NCBI GenBank assembly: GCA_017624955.1
Contig: JAGAMA010000019.1
Span: 62,001 to 126,000 of the forward strand
DNA: 64,000 nt
From: Alistipes sp.
Lineage (GTDB): Bacteria; Bacteroidota; Bacteroidia; Bacteroidales; Rikenellaceae
Direction: 5' to 3'
The position numbers and the translations under genes are program-made. The stretch's first letter is position 1; the number at the start of each line of letters is the position of its first letter. This document shows positions 1 through 8,543 of the stretch, in pieces. The notes below the pieces were generated by a model, which had not been told where the DNA came from, ran no database searches, and was given only the letters and a program-made list of their open reading frames with translations.

Positions 1-1943
1 GTATAAAGCTCCCCGTTAAGCTCATCGGCTACCTCCATGGCCGTTGCTTGTCGATCGCCAAAGGGTTTGAGCGCCACGAAGATCACGCCCGAATGGGGCG
101 TGGCAATCCCTGCCAGGAGATTAAACCCTGCGGCAAACGAGGTATCGAGCACCGCCTCGTGCTGTCGGATCCGCTCGTCGATCTTGAGCATCGCCTCGGA
201 GGTCACCTGCAACGAGGAGGCCTCCGGAGTATTGACCATCACCATCACATAGCCCTGATCCTCATCGGGAAGAAATCCGTCGGGTAGCGAGCGCCACAAC
301 AGCGCTATCACGAGGAGCATAGCCCCGGTCAGCAGCGCCGTACGCAGGGTATGCCGCACAAAGATCGGCAGCCGCTCCGTGTAGCGGTGCTGTTCGCGTG
401 CAAACCATCGGTTGAAAGGGCCGAACACGCCCTTCTCCTTCATCTCCACGGGGCGCAACACCAAGGCGCAAAGGGCGGGCGAGAGGGTCAGGGCATTGAA
501 CGCCGAGAGTACCACCGAGACGGCTATCGTCACGGAGAATTGCTGAAACATCAGCCCCGCCACACCTCCCGCGAAGGACATCGGCACAAAAACAGCCAGC
601 AGGACGACCGTCGTAGCCACGATCGGCGAGGAGACGTTGCGCATCGCCTCCAAGGTGGCCTCGCGGGGTTTAAGACCACGCGCCAGGTTTACCTGCACCG
701 CCTCGACCACGACGATTGCATCGTCCACCACAAGACCGATCGCCAACACCAAGGCCAGGAGCGAGATGATGTTGATCGTAAAGCCCAGCAGCGGAAAGAT
801 GGCGAAGGCGCCAATGAGCGACACGGGAATTGCCACCAACGGAATCAGCGTCGAACGCCAATCCTGCAGGAAGAGGTAGATGATTGCAATCACGAGCACC
901 AGGGCAATCAGGAGCGTGTGGAAGATATCCTTCACACCTGCCCGAATCGAGGTGGTAGTATCAACAATCGAGGTTGCCTCCACGCCATCGGGAAAGCGCT
1001 CCGAGAGCGCATTCATCGCCTCCTTAATAGCGGCACCGACCTGCATCGCATTGCTGCCCGGCTCCTGATAGATCACCATCAGGGTCGTAGGATTCCCTTC
1101 AAAGCGCGAGCTGACTCCGTAGCTTTGACTTCCAAGCTCCACTTCGGCAATGCGCCCCAGACGGATCTGCTCACCCGACGGAGTGGTATAGACCACGATG
1201 CGCGCAAACTCCTCGGCCGTGTTATAGGCCGGCGGGAGGGTCACGGTGTAGGTATAAGGAGTCCCTTCAGGGGCGGGCTCGGCACCAAATTGCCCCACGG
1301 GGTAGAGCCGACTTTGGGCATTGATCGCCTCCGTGACGGCATCGAGCGGAATCCCGTAATATTTCAACAGGTCGGGCTTCAGCCAGATGCGCATGGCGTA
1401 TTCACCGGCACCCATGATCTGAATCTTACCCACACCGTTGATCTTCAGCAGTTCGTTCTGCAGGTTGATATAGGCGTAGTTTGAAAGCCACTCATCGTTG
1501 TAGCGGCCGTCGCTATGCAGCGCATAGACCAACAGAAAGCCCGTCATGGTCTTCTCGGTCGTGATGCCTTGCTGCAACACCGCCTCGGGCAGTTTGGCTT
1601 GTGCGGCCGCCACGCGGTTCTGCGTAAAGACGGCATCCATATCGGGATCGGAGCCGATATCGAAGAGAATCTGCAGGGTGGCCGTGCCGTCGTTGGCCGA
1701 GGTGCACTGCATATAGAGCATGTCGCTGACCCCCATGATGCTCTCGGCCAAAGGGGTCGTCACGGCATTATTGACCGTCTCGGCATCGGCACCCGGGTAG
1801 GTAGCCGAGACCTCCACCACGGGCGGCGTAATATCGGGATACTGCTCCACGGGAAGCTCCGCGAGCGAGAGAAGACCGAGGGCCACAATCGCCACCGAGA
1901 GCGCGATGGCAAAGATCGGGCGGCTGACAAAAAATCGTTCCAT
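1..1943 (-). CDS. RND efflux pump inner-membrane permease (AcrB/HAE1 family), C-terminal part beyond the window
   Basis: Proton-driven exporter of the inner membrane that works with a periplasmic adaptor and an outer-membrane channel to expel drugs or lipophilic compounds. The visible 647 residues start MERFFVSRPIFAIALSVAIV, give the first transmembrane helix, the porter domain, then the first helical bundle. The GLVVDDAIVVVE motif places adjacent Asp at residues 407 and 408, the same numbers as the proton-relay pair in E. coli AcrB, so the pump looks functional. It follows the adaptor gene by 23 bases and is surely co-transcribed with it. The reading frame is intact to the edge. Family call is very secure; the substrate cannot be read from sequence. 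No outer-membrane channel gene is visible; it may lie to the left. Confidence 0.96.
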   Translation of the reverse strand, partial: MERFFVSRPIFAIALSVAIVALGLLSLAELPVEQYPDITPPVVEVSATYPGADAETVNNAVTTPLAESIMGVSDMLYMQCTSANDGTATLQILFDIGSDPDMDAVFTQNRVAAAQAKLPEAVLQQGITTEKTMTGFLLVYALHSDGRYNDEWLSNYAYINLQNELLKINGVGKIQIMGAGEYAMRIWLKPDLLKYYGIPLDAVTEAINAQSRLYPVGQFGAEPAPEGTPYTYTVTLPPAYNTAEEFARIVVYTTPSGEQIRLGRIAEVELGSQSYGVSSRFEGNPTTLMVIYQEPGSNAMQVGAAIKEAMNALSERFPDGVEATSIVDTTTSIRAGVKDIFHTLLIALVLVIAIIYLFLQDWRSTLIPLVAIPVSLIGAFAIFPLLGFTINIISLLALVLAIGLVVDDAIVVVEAVQVNLARGLKPREATLEAMRNVSSPIVATTVVLLAVFVPMSFAGGVAGLMFQQFSVTIAVSVVLSAFNALTLSPALCALVLRPVEMKEKGVFGPFNRWFAREQHRYTERLPIFVRHTLRTALLTGAMLLVIALLWRSLPDGFLPDEDQGYVMVMVNTPEASSLQVTSEAMLKIDERIRQHEAVLDTSFAAGFNLLAGIATPHSGVIFVALKPFGDRQATAMEVADELNGELY

Positions 1944-1966
1944 CTTTTTTTGCTACAACTCAAAAC

Positions 1967-3079
1967 TTAATCTACCTGTCGAGGCTGAATCTTCATCCCT
2001 TCGTGCAATTTCTGGCGACCTGCAAGCACCACCCACTCCGTGGGTTCAAGGCCACCGGTCACAACCCAGAGCGAATCGCGCTGTGCGCCCAACTCCACGC
2101 GCCGAAATTGCACCGTACTATCAGCTCCGACCACCCACACCGAGTTCACGCCTTGCGCCTGACTGACGGCACGCGCCGGCAGGATCAGCCGTCTCTCCTT
2201 GGCCCCCACATCACACCCCACGCGGGCAAATTGACCCGCTTTGAGCTCCTTGTTCGGATTGACGAATTTCACGACCAGCAACAGCGTACCCGTCGAGCTG
2301 GAGATATCCTTGCGTGTATGGCTGTAGAATCCCTCCAACGGGTAGTGCGTGCCGTCATCGAGCGTGAGGGTAATATCCGAAAGCAGTCCCTCGTTATCGT
2401 AAATCTCGGCGCGGTTGCCCGTAAGGCGGAGGTAGTCGGTCATCGCCAGCGCCACATCGAACGAGACGGTATCGACATTCGAGAGGGTCGTCAGGACGTT
2501 AAACTCCGTCCCGGGGCCGACAAAGTCGCCTATGTGGGCCTGTGACGAACCGGCTATGCCGTCGATCGGGGAGCGCAGTTCGGTGTAGGAAACATTGAGT
2601 TGTGCATTGCGCAACGACTCTTCGGCCGATCGCACCGAAGCCTCCGAGGCGCGGTATTGGGCCGTATATTGATCCAGCTGCGCGCGGCTGATGGCATTCA
2701 TCGAGGCCAGAGGAACGGCACGTTCATAATTATTGCGCGCCTCGATGGCCTCGGCCCGAGCCGACTGCAGCGCTGCCTCGGCAGCATACATCGCCGTAGA
2801 GAGTTGCGTAGGGTCGATCCGATAGAGTAGTGCACCACGCCGAACGGGCTTGCCACTATCAAAATGTTTCGAGATGAGAAAGCCATTGACACGGGGTTGA
2901 ATCACGGCATCGAAGTTACTTTGAAGGTAGCCGATAAACTCCATACGATGAGCCAATTCTGCCTCCTTAACCTGCACCACGGGGATCGAAAGAGGCGCGG
3001 TAGCAACGGCCGCCTTGTGGCTTTTGCAGGCCGAAAGAGCCAGCAAAGCCGTAAAAAGGGTTACGATTTGTATGCGCAT
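1967..3079 (-). CDS. RND efflux periplasmic adaptor lipoprotein (AcrA/MexA family)
   Basis: Membrane-fusion subunit that bridges the RND permease and the outer-membrane channel. The 370-residue product starts MRIQIVTLFTALLALSACKS: a lipoprotein signal with lipobox LSAC, so the mature protein should be lipid-anchored. I chose this ATG because a start 12 codons upstream only adds residues in front of the signal peptide. A barrel-sandwich/lipoyl half (around residues 50-90), a long helical hairpin rich in Ala, Glu and Arg (about 90-160), the second lipoyl half (SPIDGIAG) and beta-barrel domains follow in the usual order. It is first in the operon with the permease 23 bases downstream. Typical length for the family. 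Confidence 0.95.
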   Translation of the reverse strand: MRIQIVTLFTALLALSACKSHKAAVATAPLSIPVVQVKEAELAHRMEFIGYLQSNFDAVIQPRVNGFLISKHFDSGKPVRRGALLYRIDPTQLSTAMYAAEAALQSARAEAIEARNNYERAVPLASMNAISRAQLDQYTAQYRASEASVRSAEESLRNAQLNVSYTELRSPIDGIAGSSQAHIGDFVGPGTEFNVLTTLSNVDTVSFDVALAMTDYLRLTGNRAEIYDNEGLLSDITLTLDDGTHYPLEGFYSHTRKDISSSTGTLLLVVKFVNPNKELKAGQFARVGCDVGAKERRLILPARAVSQAQGVNSVWVVGADSTVQFRRVELGAQRDSLWVVTGGLEPTEWVVLAGRQKLHEGMKIQPRQVD

Positions 3080-3208
3080 AGCTTTCTGTTTTCCCGTTTT
3101 GGGGACAAAAAACATACCGCACGGAGCGAAATTGGGCTGAAAAGGCTATAAATAGAGAAAAAATCGAAAATTTTTCGGGGATTTATGGTGTGATTTAGAA
3201 TAATTTCA

Positions 3209-3216
3209 TATCTTTG
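3209..3216 (+). promoter_or_regulatory. Probable -7 element (TATCTTTG) of the histone-like gene
   Basis: TATCTTTG fits the Bacteroidota -7 consensus TAnnTTTG and lies 31 bases before the ATG at 3248. No clear TTTG -33 box is seen at the usual 18-20 base spacing. Confidence 0.55.
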
Positions 3217-3247
3217 TGTCGATATCAACCCTTAAAATTTTAAGACA

Positions 3248-3421
3248 ATGAAAGAATTGGTTGCAAACATCAACGCACAGTATGAGGTGTTCGCTGCAAA
3301 TGCGGCAGCTCAGGTAGAGAAGGGTAACAAGGCTGCCGGCACGCGCGCTCGCAAGGCCGCTCTTGAGCTTTCGAAGCTGATGAAGGAGTTCCGCAAGGTT
3401 TCGGTAGAGGCTGCGAAATAA
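3248..3421 (+). CDS. Histone H1-like DNA-binding mini-protein (Hc1-like)
   Basis: A 57-residue protein, MKELVANINAQYEVF to FRKVSVEAAK, rich in Lys, Arg and Ala, with two predicted amphipathic helices. The pattern NAAAQVEKGNKAAGTRARKA followed by LxLSKLMKEFRKVS matches the short histone H1/Hc1-like proteins found across Bacteroidales, thought to bind DNA. It stands alone, with its own -7 element upstream and a strong terminator right after it (3450-3478), so it is probably a short, abundant transcript. The function in the nucleoid is family knowledge, not shown here. Confidence 0.85.
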   Translation: MKELVANINAQYEVFAANAAAQVEKGNKAAGTRARKAALELSKLMKEFRKVSVEAAK

Positions 3422-3449
3422 TCCGTCACACTAAACTTCTCGAGAAGAT

Positions 3450-3478
3450 AAGGGCCGTCCCAAAGTGGGATGGCCCTT
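3450..3478. terminator. Bidirectional terminator between histone-like gene and hydrolase
   Basis: A 12-13 base-pair stem (AAGGGCCGTCCCA / TGGGATGGCCCTT) with a 3-base loop, followed by TTGTTATTT. It sits between convergent genes and can serve both. Confidence 0.85.
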
Positions 3479-3508
3479 GTTATTTGTAAGAGGTATATCG
3501 GCGGAGGA

Positions 3509-4267
3509 TTACCGCTTTGCTCGCTTTTTCAGTCGTCGTACGATCTTCTTCGGATCATCGAGCGAATGGGGATGGTGACCGCAATCGGGTTTAGCAATGG
3601 TGTAGATGCGGCGCTTGTAGTGTTCGGCAATGCGCCCGAAATTCTCCTCATAGGGCACCAGCTCGTCGGTCATACCGTAGCAGACAATGACGGGAATCCC
3701 TGCGCGGTGAATCTTCTCAAAGTGGCGGATGGGGTAGTCGTAACCCTCCTCGAAGTCGGCACCTGCCTCTCGCCATTGGCGCACGGCATCGCCATAGAGC
3801 CTCTTCTCGCGCTCCGAGGGCCAACTCTTCAGGTCGCACACCGGAGCATCGACATAGATCTTTTCAATCTGCTCGGGGTGGTCGATCGCATAGCTCAGGG
3901 CGAAGAATCCGCCACGGCTAAAGCCCTCGATGATAAATTTCTCGTCCAGCCCGTAACGGCGGCGCGCCTCGTGGTAGAACTGCTCAAAGTCGCGTTTGGC
4001 CTGCGGGTTGGCGTAGGCGTGTGTTACATCGCAATAGGCCACCGTAAAGCCCAGCTCCAACATCCGCTCATCCACCGACGGGAAAGCCCCCAGAAAGGCG
4101 GGGCGTACAATCCAACGGCCATTCTTTTCGCCCGTAGGATGAATCACGATGCAGCTACGATCCGCCACGCGGAATTGGTCGTAGCGGTATTTATCCTGCC
4201 ACTTCGGCTTGGCCGAAAGCGGAAGCATCAACAGGAGCAGCACAAGGCTCAAAAGGAGTCTTTTCAT
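3509..4267 (-). CDS. Secreted alpha/beta hydrolase (prolyl-oligopeptidase-type fold)
   Basis: 252 residues with a cleavable signal peptide (MKRLLLSLVLLLLMLPLSA). The nucleophile elbow GFSRGG places Ser117, the acid is probably Asp201 in CYGMTDELVPYEEN, and the base one of the His in CGHHPHSL (231-234), so the catalytic triad is complete. The exact ester, peptide or acyl substrate cannot be told. It is the last gene of a four-gene envelope operon, 22 bases after the phosphoethanolamine transferase gene, and ends at the shared terminator at 3450-3478. Context suggests work on surface glycolipid or cell-wall material, which is inference. Confidence 0.88.
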   Translation of the reverse strand: MKRLLLSLVLLLLMLPLSAKPKWQDKYRYDQFRVADRSCIVIHPTGEKNGRWIVRPAFLGAFPSVDERMLELGFTVAYCDVTHAYANPQAKRDFEQFYHEARRRYGLDEKFIIEGFSRGGFFALSYAIDHPEQIEKIYVDAPVCDLKSWPSEREKRLYGDAVRQWREAGADFEEGYDYPIRHFEKIHRAGIPVIVCYGMTDELVPYEENFGRIAEHYKRRIYTIAKPDCGHHPHSLDDPKKIVRRLKKRAKR

Positions 4268-4289
4268 GGTCTATGAGGTTCGTAAAAGG

Positions 4290-6008
4290 TTAGTCGATCA
4301 CGACACCGCAGTTACGCAAAATAGCGATATCCTCGGCCGAGAGTCCCGTTTCGGAGTAGGGGACAGCCTCGTTGTGGTCGTTGAGATAGCGGCGCGGAGC
4401 AGTCAAATCGTAATCGGGGCTGACCAGCGACGAACTCTCCTCCACAAAGCGCCCCTCGATCGAAGCCATATCGGCCATCGTGTGATACATCGCATGCGTG
4501 GTAGCAGGAGCGCTCGTATGTTCCTCGGCCACTGCAACCTTGTGGGGATAGCGACTGCGGTAACGCTCCGAGAACCAGCAGAAAGCGGCTACATGGAGCT
4601 GATAGGCCGTAGTCGTGGGCGAGGCGTGCAGGAAGCGATGGCGCTTGTCATCCATCAGATCCTCGCCATGGTCGGCACAATACAAGAGCGCCGTAGCCGT
4701 ATCGTCGAGCGACGAAAGGTAGTCGAGCGTCTCATCGAGGAACAAATCGGTGTAACGAATCGAGTTATCGTAGCCGTTACGCAGCTCCTCGCTATGGTCA
4801 CGACGAATCGCCACATCGGGATCGGGGCTGAAGTGCGCCTCCGAGCGCGGATAACGCTGGTGGTAGCTGAAGTGCGAGCCGTAGCAGTGGAGGATAAAGA
4901 GCATCTTGTTGCTCTTCGAAAGGTTGATTTGGCGCTCCAGCTCCTCCCTAAGCTGCAGGTCGTGGCGCGGCTCTTCCAGGTAGATGAGGTGATCCACATC
5001 GCCTGCCAGGTTGTCGATCATAGCCCCCTGGGGCGACTGGTTCGAGATAAACCACGTCTCGAAGCCCGCCTCGCCAAAGAGCGCCGGAAGGCCACGACGA
5101 CGGTAGAGCTCCTCGTGCTCGTGGGTATTGATGGAGGAGAGGAACAGCGGCACACTCTTGTGTGTCGTGTTGCTCTGCGTCAGTACATTCTTAAACAGGA
5201 TCAGATCCTCGCGGCGGCTCAATCGCGGATTGGTCTCACGGTCGTAGCCGTAGAGTTGCCAACTCATGGCGCGCGATGCCTCGCCAATGATATAGACATA
5301 GATTTCGCGCTCGGGGCAGGAGGCCGTGCGGTGTGCATCGAACGTGAAGCCCTCGGTCGTAAGGTCGTAATTGTAGGTCTTGCGCAGCTCCGAGGCGGCC
5401 AGGTGTACATTGTAGCAGACATTCAGGGGGAAAATCTCGTCACGCAGGACATGCTTATTCTTGCTCACGGCATAGGCGGGCCACAGGGCCACCGCACCCA
5501 ACACAAAGAGGATCGCACCCGTCAGCGAGAAGATCAGGCGCAGTTTACGCGAGAAGATGCGCCGCTTGCCGATTTCACGCGCCGCGAGGTAGAGCAGCGG
5601 CAGGTAGATCACGGCCACCATCAACACCGCCGGCCAGATGTTGGCCAACAGCTCGTTCGCCTCGCCGGGGTTGGTCGTCACGAGGTTCGTGAACATATCG
5701 GTTGCGATGATCGAGTTCCCGAAGAGGTAGAGCAACACGAGCTGGAACGCCCCGAAGAAGATAAACGGGAAGCCGAGCCAGATCATCAGTCCCGAACGGC
5801 GGAGCACCATGCTCCACATCAGGTAGAAGCCCAGGGGCATCAAAATCAGCGCCTCGGTGGTCCAAATCGAGTAGTTCTCGGTGACGGCCAGTGCAAAGTT
5901 AGGGGCAATGATCGACACAATAAACCACACCGTCAAGAGGATCGAGAAGCGGCTGCGCGTCTCGCCCGGGTAGGGGTTAGGGTAGATATATTGCCAAATC
6001 TTCTGCAT
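4290..6008 (-). CDS. Phosphoethanolamine transferase (EptA-like, lipid A or surface glycan modification)
   Basis: 572-residue inner-membrane enzyme of the sulfatase/alkaline phosphatase fold. About five transmembrane helices (roughly residues 22-180) are followed by a periplasmic catalytic domain. Active-site residues are visible: Glu243 in IGEASR, Thr281 or Thr282 in QSNTTHKSVP as the nucleophile that carries the phosphoethanolamine, HCYGSHFSYHQRYP around 374-387, and Asp446-His447 in CADHGED. These match the metal and nucleophile sites of the neisserial EptA family. It lies 15 bases downstream of the Omp85-like gene and 22 upstream of the hydrolase. Modification of lipid A phosphates typically lowers binding of cationic peptides; the exact acceptor here is not known. 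Confidence 0.92.
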   Translation of the reverse strand: MQKIWQYIYPNPYPGETRSRFSILLTVWFIVSIIAPNFALAVTENYSIWTTEALILMPLGFYLMWSMVLRRSGLMIWLGFPFIFFGAFQLVLLYLFGNSIIATDMFTNLVTTNPGEANELLANIWPAVLMVAVIYLPLLYLAAREIGKRRIFSRKLRLIFSLTGAILFVLGAVALWPAYAVSKNKHVLRDEIFPLNVCYNVHLAASELRKTYNYDLTTEGFTFDAHRTASCPEREIYVYIIGEASRAMSWQLYGYDRETNPRLSRREDLILFKNVLTQSNTTHKSVPLFLSSINTHEHEELYRRRGLPALFGEAGFETWFISNQSPQGAMIDNLAGDVDHLIYLEEPRHDLQLREELERQINLSKSNKMLFILHCYGSHFSYHQRYPRSEAHFSPDPDVAIRRDHSEELRNGYDNSIRYTDLFLDETLDYLSSLDDTATALLYCADHGEDLMDDKRHRFLHASPTTTAYQLHVAAFCWFSERYRSRYPHKVAVAEEHTSAPATTHAMYHTMADMASIEGRFVEESSSLVSPDYDLTAPRRYLNDHNEAVPYSETGLSAEDIAILRNCGVVID

Positions 6009-6023
6009 CGTGTTATTCCATTG

Positions 6024-7238
6024 TTAGAAGGCCTCATTGATCGAAAGCAGGAATCCGCTTGTCGAGCGACCAAAGCCGTAATCCATGCGGACATTGACCC
6101 GCTTTTTCAGCTCCCAGCGAAGGCCGATACCGTAGTTCGGCAGTGTCTTTCGCCAGCTGAAGGGTTCATCCTCGGAGAAGATGTTACCCGCGCCACCCCA
6201 AACAGCACAACCGATTCTTCGCCAAATGTGCTGACGAAGTTCAACCTGGGCCGTGAGGAGGTTGTTATCGGTGTATTGGCCCTCGTAGTAGCCACGCATA
6301 CGCTCCGTGCCACCCAGGCGGGCCAACATCGGCCAGGGTGTACCCTCGGAGTTAAATTCGCCCTGCAGGTCAAAGGCAGCCAAGCCCCCTTTCCAGAGCC
6401 TGAGATAGGCATTGGCCCGGAACGTAAGGCGATTCAGGCTCTTCTCGCAATTGCCCAGCCCGCGCGGGAACCACACCTCCTGCACGCTGAGGTAGAGACC
6501 GCGTGCCGGGTTGGGGATAAAGTCGCGCGAATCGTACTCGACCAACAGACCAAAACCCGTGGCCGTGTAGCTCTCGTGCTGCCCCTCGAGGTAGGCGAGG
6601 CTTTCGGGCTTGAACTTGCGGCCGCGTGTATGCTCAAAGTTCAGAATAGCACCTGCGTAGGTATTCGCGAAGAGGCGTTGCAGGAAACGTCCGCGGATCG
6701 CGTATCGCTGCTCAACATAGTCCGATTTGGGGTTGTGGCGGCCTGCCGTATAGCCCAAACCCCAGCTATCGCGCGGTGCGGAGACGAAGCTCACATCGTA
6801 ATCGATCTTGCGCACAGCATGGCGGAAAATCGTGTTGCCCGTCACGCCAAAGGAGTAGAACCCCGAGGTGGTGACATTGGCATAGATCGAAAGGTCGGAG
6901 GGTGGGGTGATCGAATCGGTGCGATCGAGGCGATAAAGGCCGGCTGCCAAGACTCCCAGACCGAGCTTCGTAGTCTTCGAGTAGCTCGGACCTCCGGCAA
7001 AGGTGAGGTCTATTTTCTTGTCAAAGGTATGATCCTCGGCCGATTGACCGAAGTAGTCCACCACGCGGTGCAGGAAACCCTTGCGTTGCGGTTGCAGGAG
7101 CGACGAATCGATCTGAATCGGGGTATAGGTATAACGCACCGTATCGCCATCAATGACATGATAGCGATACTCGGTCTGCGCCGTGGCCGCCGTAGCGAGC
7201 AACAGGAGCATTGTTAATATAGGTGCGAAATGCCGCAT
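6024..7238 (-). CDS. Outer-membrane beta-barrel of the Omp85/BamA surface-antigen type
   Basis: 404 residues with a signal peptide (MRHFAPILTMLLLLATAATA). After about 65 residues without POTRA repeats the chain is a barrel of alternating strands. Typical C-terminal Omp85 elements are present: LEYDSRDF-like (LLVEYDSRDFIPNPARGLYLSV), LGGTERMRGYYEGQYTDNN, and a final strand ending in Phe. The LGGTERMRGY segment resembles the VRGY lid-lock motif of BamA/TamA. The length is half that of BamA, so it is a short Omp85 relative, not BamA. Genes on both sides are only 15-16 bases away, which puts it in the operon with the phosphoethanolamine transferase. Confidence 0.85.
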   Translation of the reverse strand: MRHFAPILTMLLLLATAATAQTEYRYHVIDGDTVRYTYTPIQIDSSLLQPQRKGFLHRVVDYFGQSAEDHTFDKKIDLTFAGGPSYSKTTKLGLGVLAAGLYRLDRTDSITPPSDLSIYANVTTSGFYSFGVTGNTIFRHAVRKIDYDVSFVSAPRDSWGLGYTAGRHNPKSDYVEQRYAIRGRFLQRLFANTYAGAILNFEHTRGRKFKPESLAYLEGQHESYTATGFGLLVEYDSRDFIPNPARGLYLSVQEVWFPRGLGNCEKSLNRLTFRANAYLRLWKGGLAAFDLQGEFNSEGTPWPMLARLGGTERMRGYYEGQYTDNNLLTAQVELRQHIWRRIGCAVWGGAGNIFSEDEPFSWRKTLPNYGIGLRWELKKRVNVRMDYGFGRSTSGFLLSINEAF

Positions 7239-7254
7239 GAAAAAGTCGGATTGG

Positions 7255-7764
7255 TTAGCGATAGAGCTTTACCACACGGTAGAACTCCGCCTTGTCCTCC
7301 TCCGTCAACTCGCCTTTGCGCAGGAAGAGCATCTCGCCATCCTTCGAGACAAACATCAGGACAAACTGATTGTTGCAATCGCCCAATCCCCAGGCCTTGG
7401 CCAGCGTACGATCCGTATCGGCCAACACCGTAGCGCCGTTTTTCTCGGTGCGCTTGCGGGCCATCGTGCGGACAATACCACTCGGAAGCATCGTATCTTT
7501 GAGGTTCAGCACGCCAAAGCCCTCGATATGCTCGCCCTCGGCGGCATGATTCTCCTCAATCTCAACCGTGAAATCCTCGTTCTGCTTGTGTCGGTCGGGA
7601 TCGACATAGAAGATCAACAGGTGCTTCTCGCCCCACCAGGGGAGCATCGTGGGCTGTTTTTTCAAGTCCATCAACTCGACATTCTGCAGTTTGTTATTAT
7701 TCTCTTGTGCCGTCACGGCCAGGGCCATCATCAGCCCCAAAAGTGTAAACACTACTCTTTTCAT
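7255..7764 (-). CDS. Periplasmic thioredoxin-fold protein (YtfJ-like)
   Basis: 169 residues with signal peptide MKRVVFTLLGLMMALAVTA. The pattern LLIFYVDPDRHKQNEDF, GVLNLKDTMLPSGIVRTMARK, LADTDRTLAKAWGLGD and a closing KGELTEEDKAEFYRVVKLY resembles the YtfJ group of thioredoxin-like proteins. There is no CXXC pair and only one Cys, so it is not a dithiol oxidoreductase. It is the first gene of the four-gene envelope operon, 16 bases before the barrel gene. Family assignment is moderately sure; biochemical role unknown. Confidence 0.7.
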   Translation of the reverse strand: MKRVVFTLLGLMMALAVTAQENNNKLQNVELMDLKKQPTMLPWWGEKHLLIFYVDPDRHKQNEDFTVEIEENHAAEGEHIEGFGVLNLKDTMLPSGIVRTMARKRTEKNGATVLADTDRTLAKAWGLGDCNNQFVLMFVSKDGEMLFLRKGELTEEDKAEFYRVVKLYR

Positions 7765-7790
7765 GGCTTTCTCTTGCTTGTTTTATGGGG

Positions 7791-7798
7791 CAAAGGTA
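7791..7798 (-). promoter_or_regulatory. Probable -7 element of the envelope operon
   Basis: CAAAGGTA on the plus strand reads TACCTTTG on the minus strand, matching TAnnTTTG, 26 bases before the start codon at 7764. No clear -33 box seen. Confidence 0.5.
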
Positions 7799-7914
7799 CG
7801 GTTTTTCTCCGAAAAAAGGTGGGCGAAACAAGATTTATCTTGTTCGTTTCGGTTGATAGATCGACTAAATGGAAGAGCGCAAATCGGAACAGAGAGACTC
7901 TAAAAAGAAAAAGA

Positions 7915-7939
7915 GGTGGCCGAATCCTCCTTCGCCACC
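7915..7939 (-). terminator. Terminator after the tyrosine phosphatase gene
   Basis: GGTGG/CCACC and CGAA/TTCG stem with one bulged base; on the minus strand it is followed by CTCTTTTTCTTTTT. Confidence 0.6.
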
Positions 7940-7947
7940 CCAAACAA

Positions 7948-8421
7948 TCATTGCGCTTTGCACAACTCATCGAGAAGCTTTTGACAACCCTCCTCCAAGA
8001 GATCCAGGACAATCTCGAACCCCTCGCGCCCTTCGTAGTAGGGGTCGGGGACATAGTGATAACGCGTTGAGGAGAAGAACTCGCGCATGCGGTAGATTTT
8101 ATTGGCTCCCTCGCGCGAGGGAGCCAGGCGATGCACATCCTCGTAGTTGTAGTCGTCCATGACGATAATGCGGTCAAAGCGTTCAAAGTCCGCCTCGCGG
8201 ATCTGGCGGGCACGGTGTGTCAGCTCAATACCGCGCGCCGATGCGGCTCGGCGCATGCGGGGATCGGCCAACTCGCCCGTGTGGCCCGCATAAGTACCTG
8301 CCGAATCAACCTCGATGCGCTCCGTGAGCCCACGGCGAATCACCAAATCGCGCAGGATGCCTTCAGCCGCCGGCGAACGACAAATATTGCCCAGGCAAAC
8401 AAATAAGATGCGTTGTTTCAT
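7948..8421 (-). CDS. Low-molecular-weight protein-tyrosine phosphatase
   Basis: 157 residues. The N-terminal P-loop CLGNICRS (Cys9 to Arg15, the C-x5-R signature) and the catalytic acid Asp126 in VPDPYY are both in place, so it should hydrolyse phosphotyrosine by the cysteinyl-phosphate mechanism. Such enzymes often act on bacterial tyrosine kinases that control capsule or exopolysaccharide, but no kinase or capsule gene is visible here. The gap upstream (8422-8543) is a CT-rich repeat array. Cytoplasmic, standard length. Confidence 0.94.
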   Translation of the reverse strand: MKQRILFVCLGNICRSPAAEGILRDLVIRRGLTERIEVDSAGTYAGHTGELADPRMRRAASARGIELTHRARQIREADFERFDRIIVMDDYNYEDVHRLAPSREGANKIYRMREFFSSTRYHYVPDPYYEGREGFEIVLDLLEEGCQKLLDELCKAQ

Positions 8422-8423
8422 GT

Positions 8424-8541
8424 TCTATTCTTTTTCTCTTCGCTCTATTCTCTTCGCTCTATCCTCTTCCAAATATCTCTCTCCTCTTTGCTCTATCCTC
8501 TTCCAAATATCTCTCTCCTCTTTGCTCTTTGCTCTCTCCTC
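8424..8541. repeat. CT-rich heptad array containing a perfect 34-base tandem duplication
   Basis: Degenerate repeats of the form CTCTTNN/CTCTATN about every 7 bases. Inside it, the 34-base segment 8456-8489 is repeated exactly at 8490-8523. The array fills the gap between the barrel gene stop and the phosphatase start. Confidence 0.9.
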
Positions 8542-8543
8542 CA

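Noticed and set aside
4209-7217. A 1002-codon open frame on the plus strand opposite the EptA-like and barrel genes
   Set aside because: It mirrors real minus-strand genes with clear motifs and signal peptides. The biased codon use of this GC-rich genome keeps the opposite frame free of stops.
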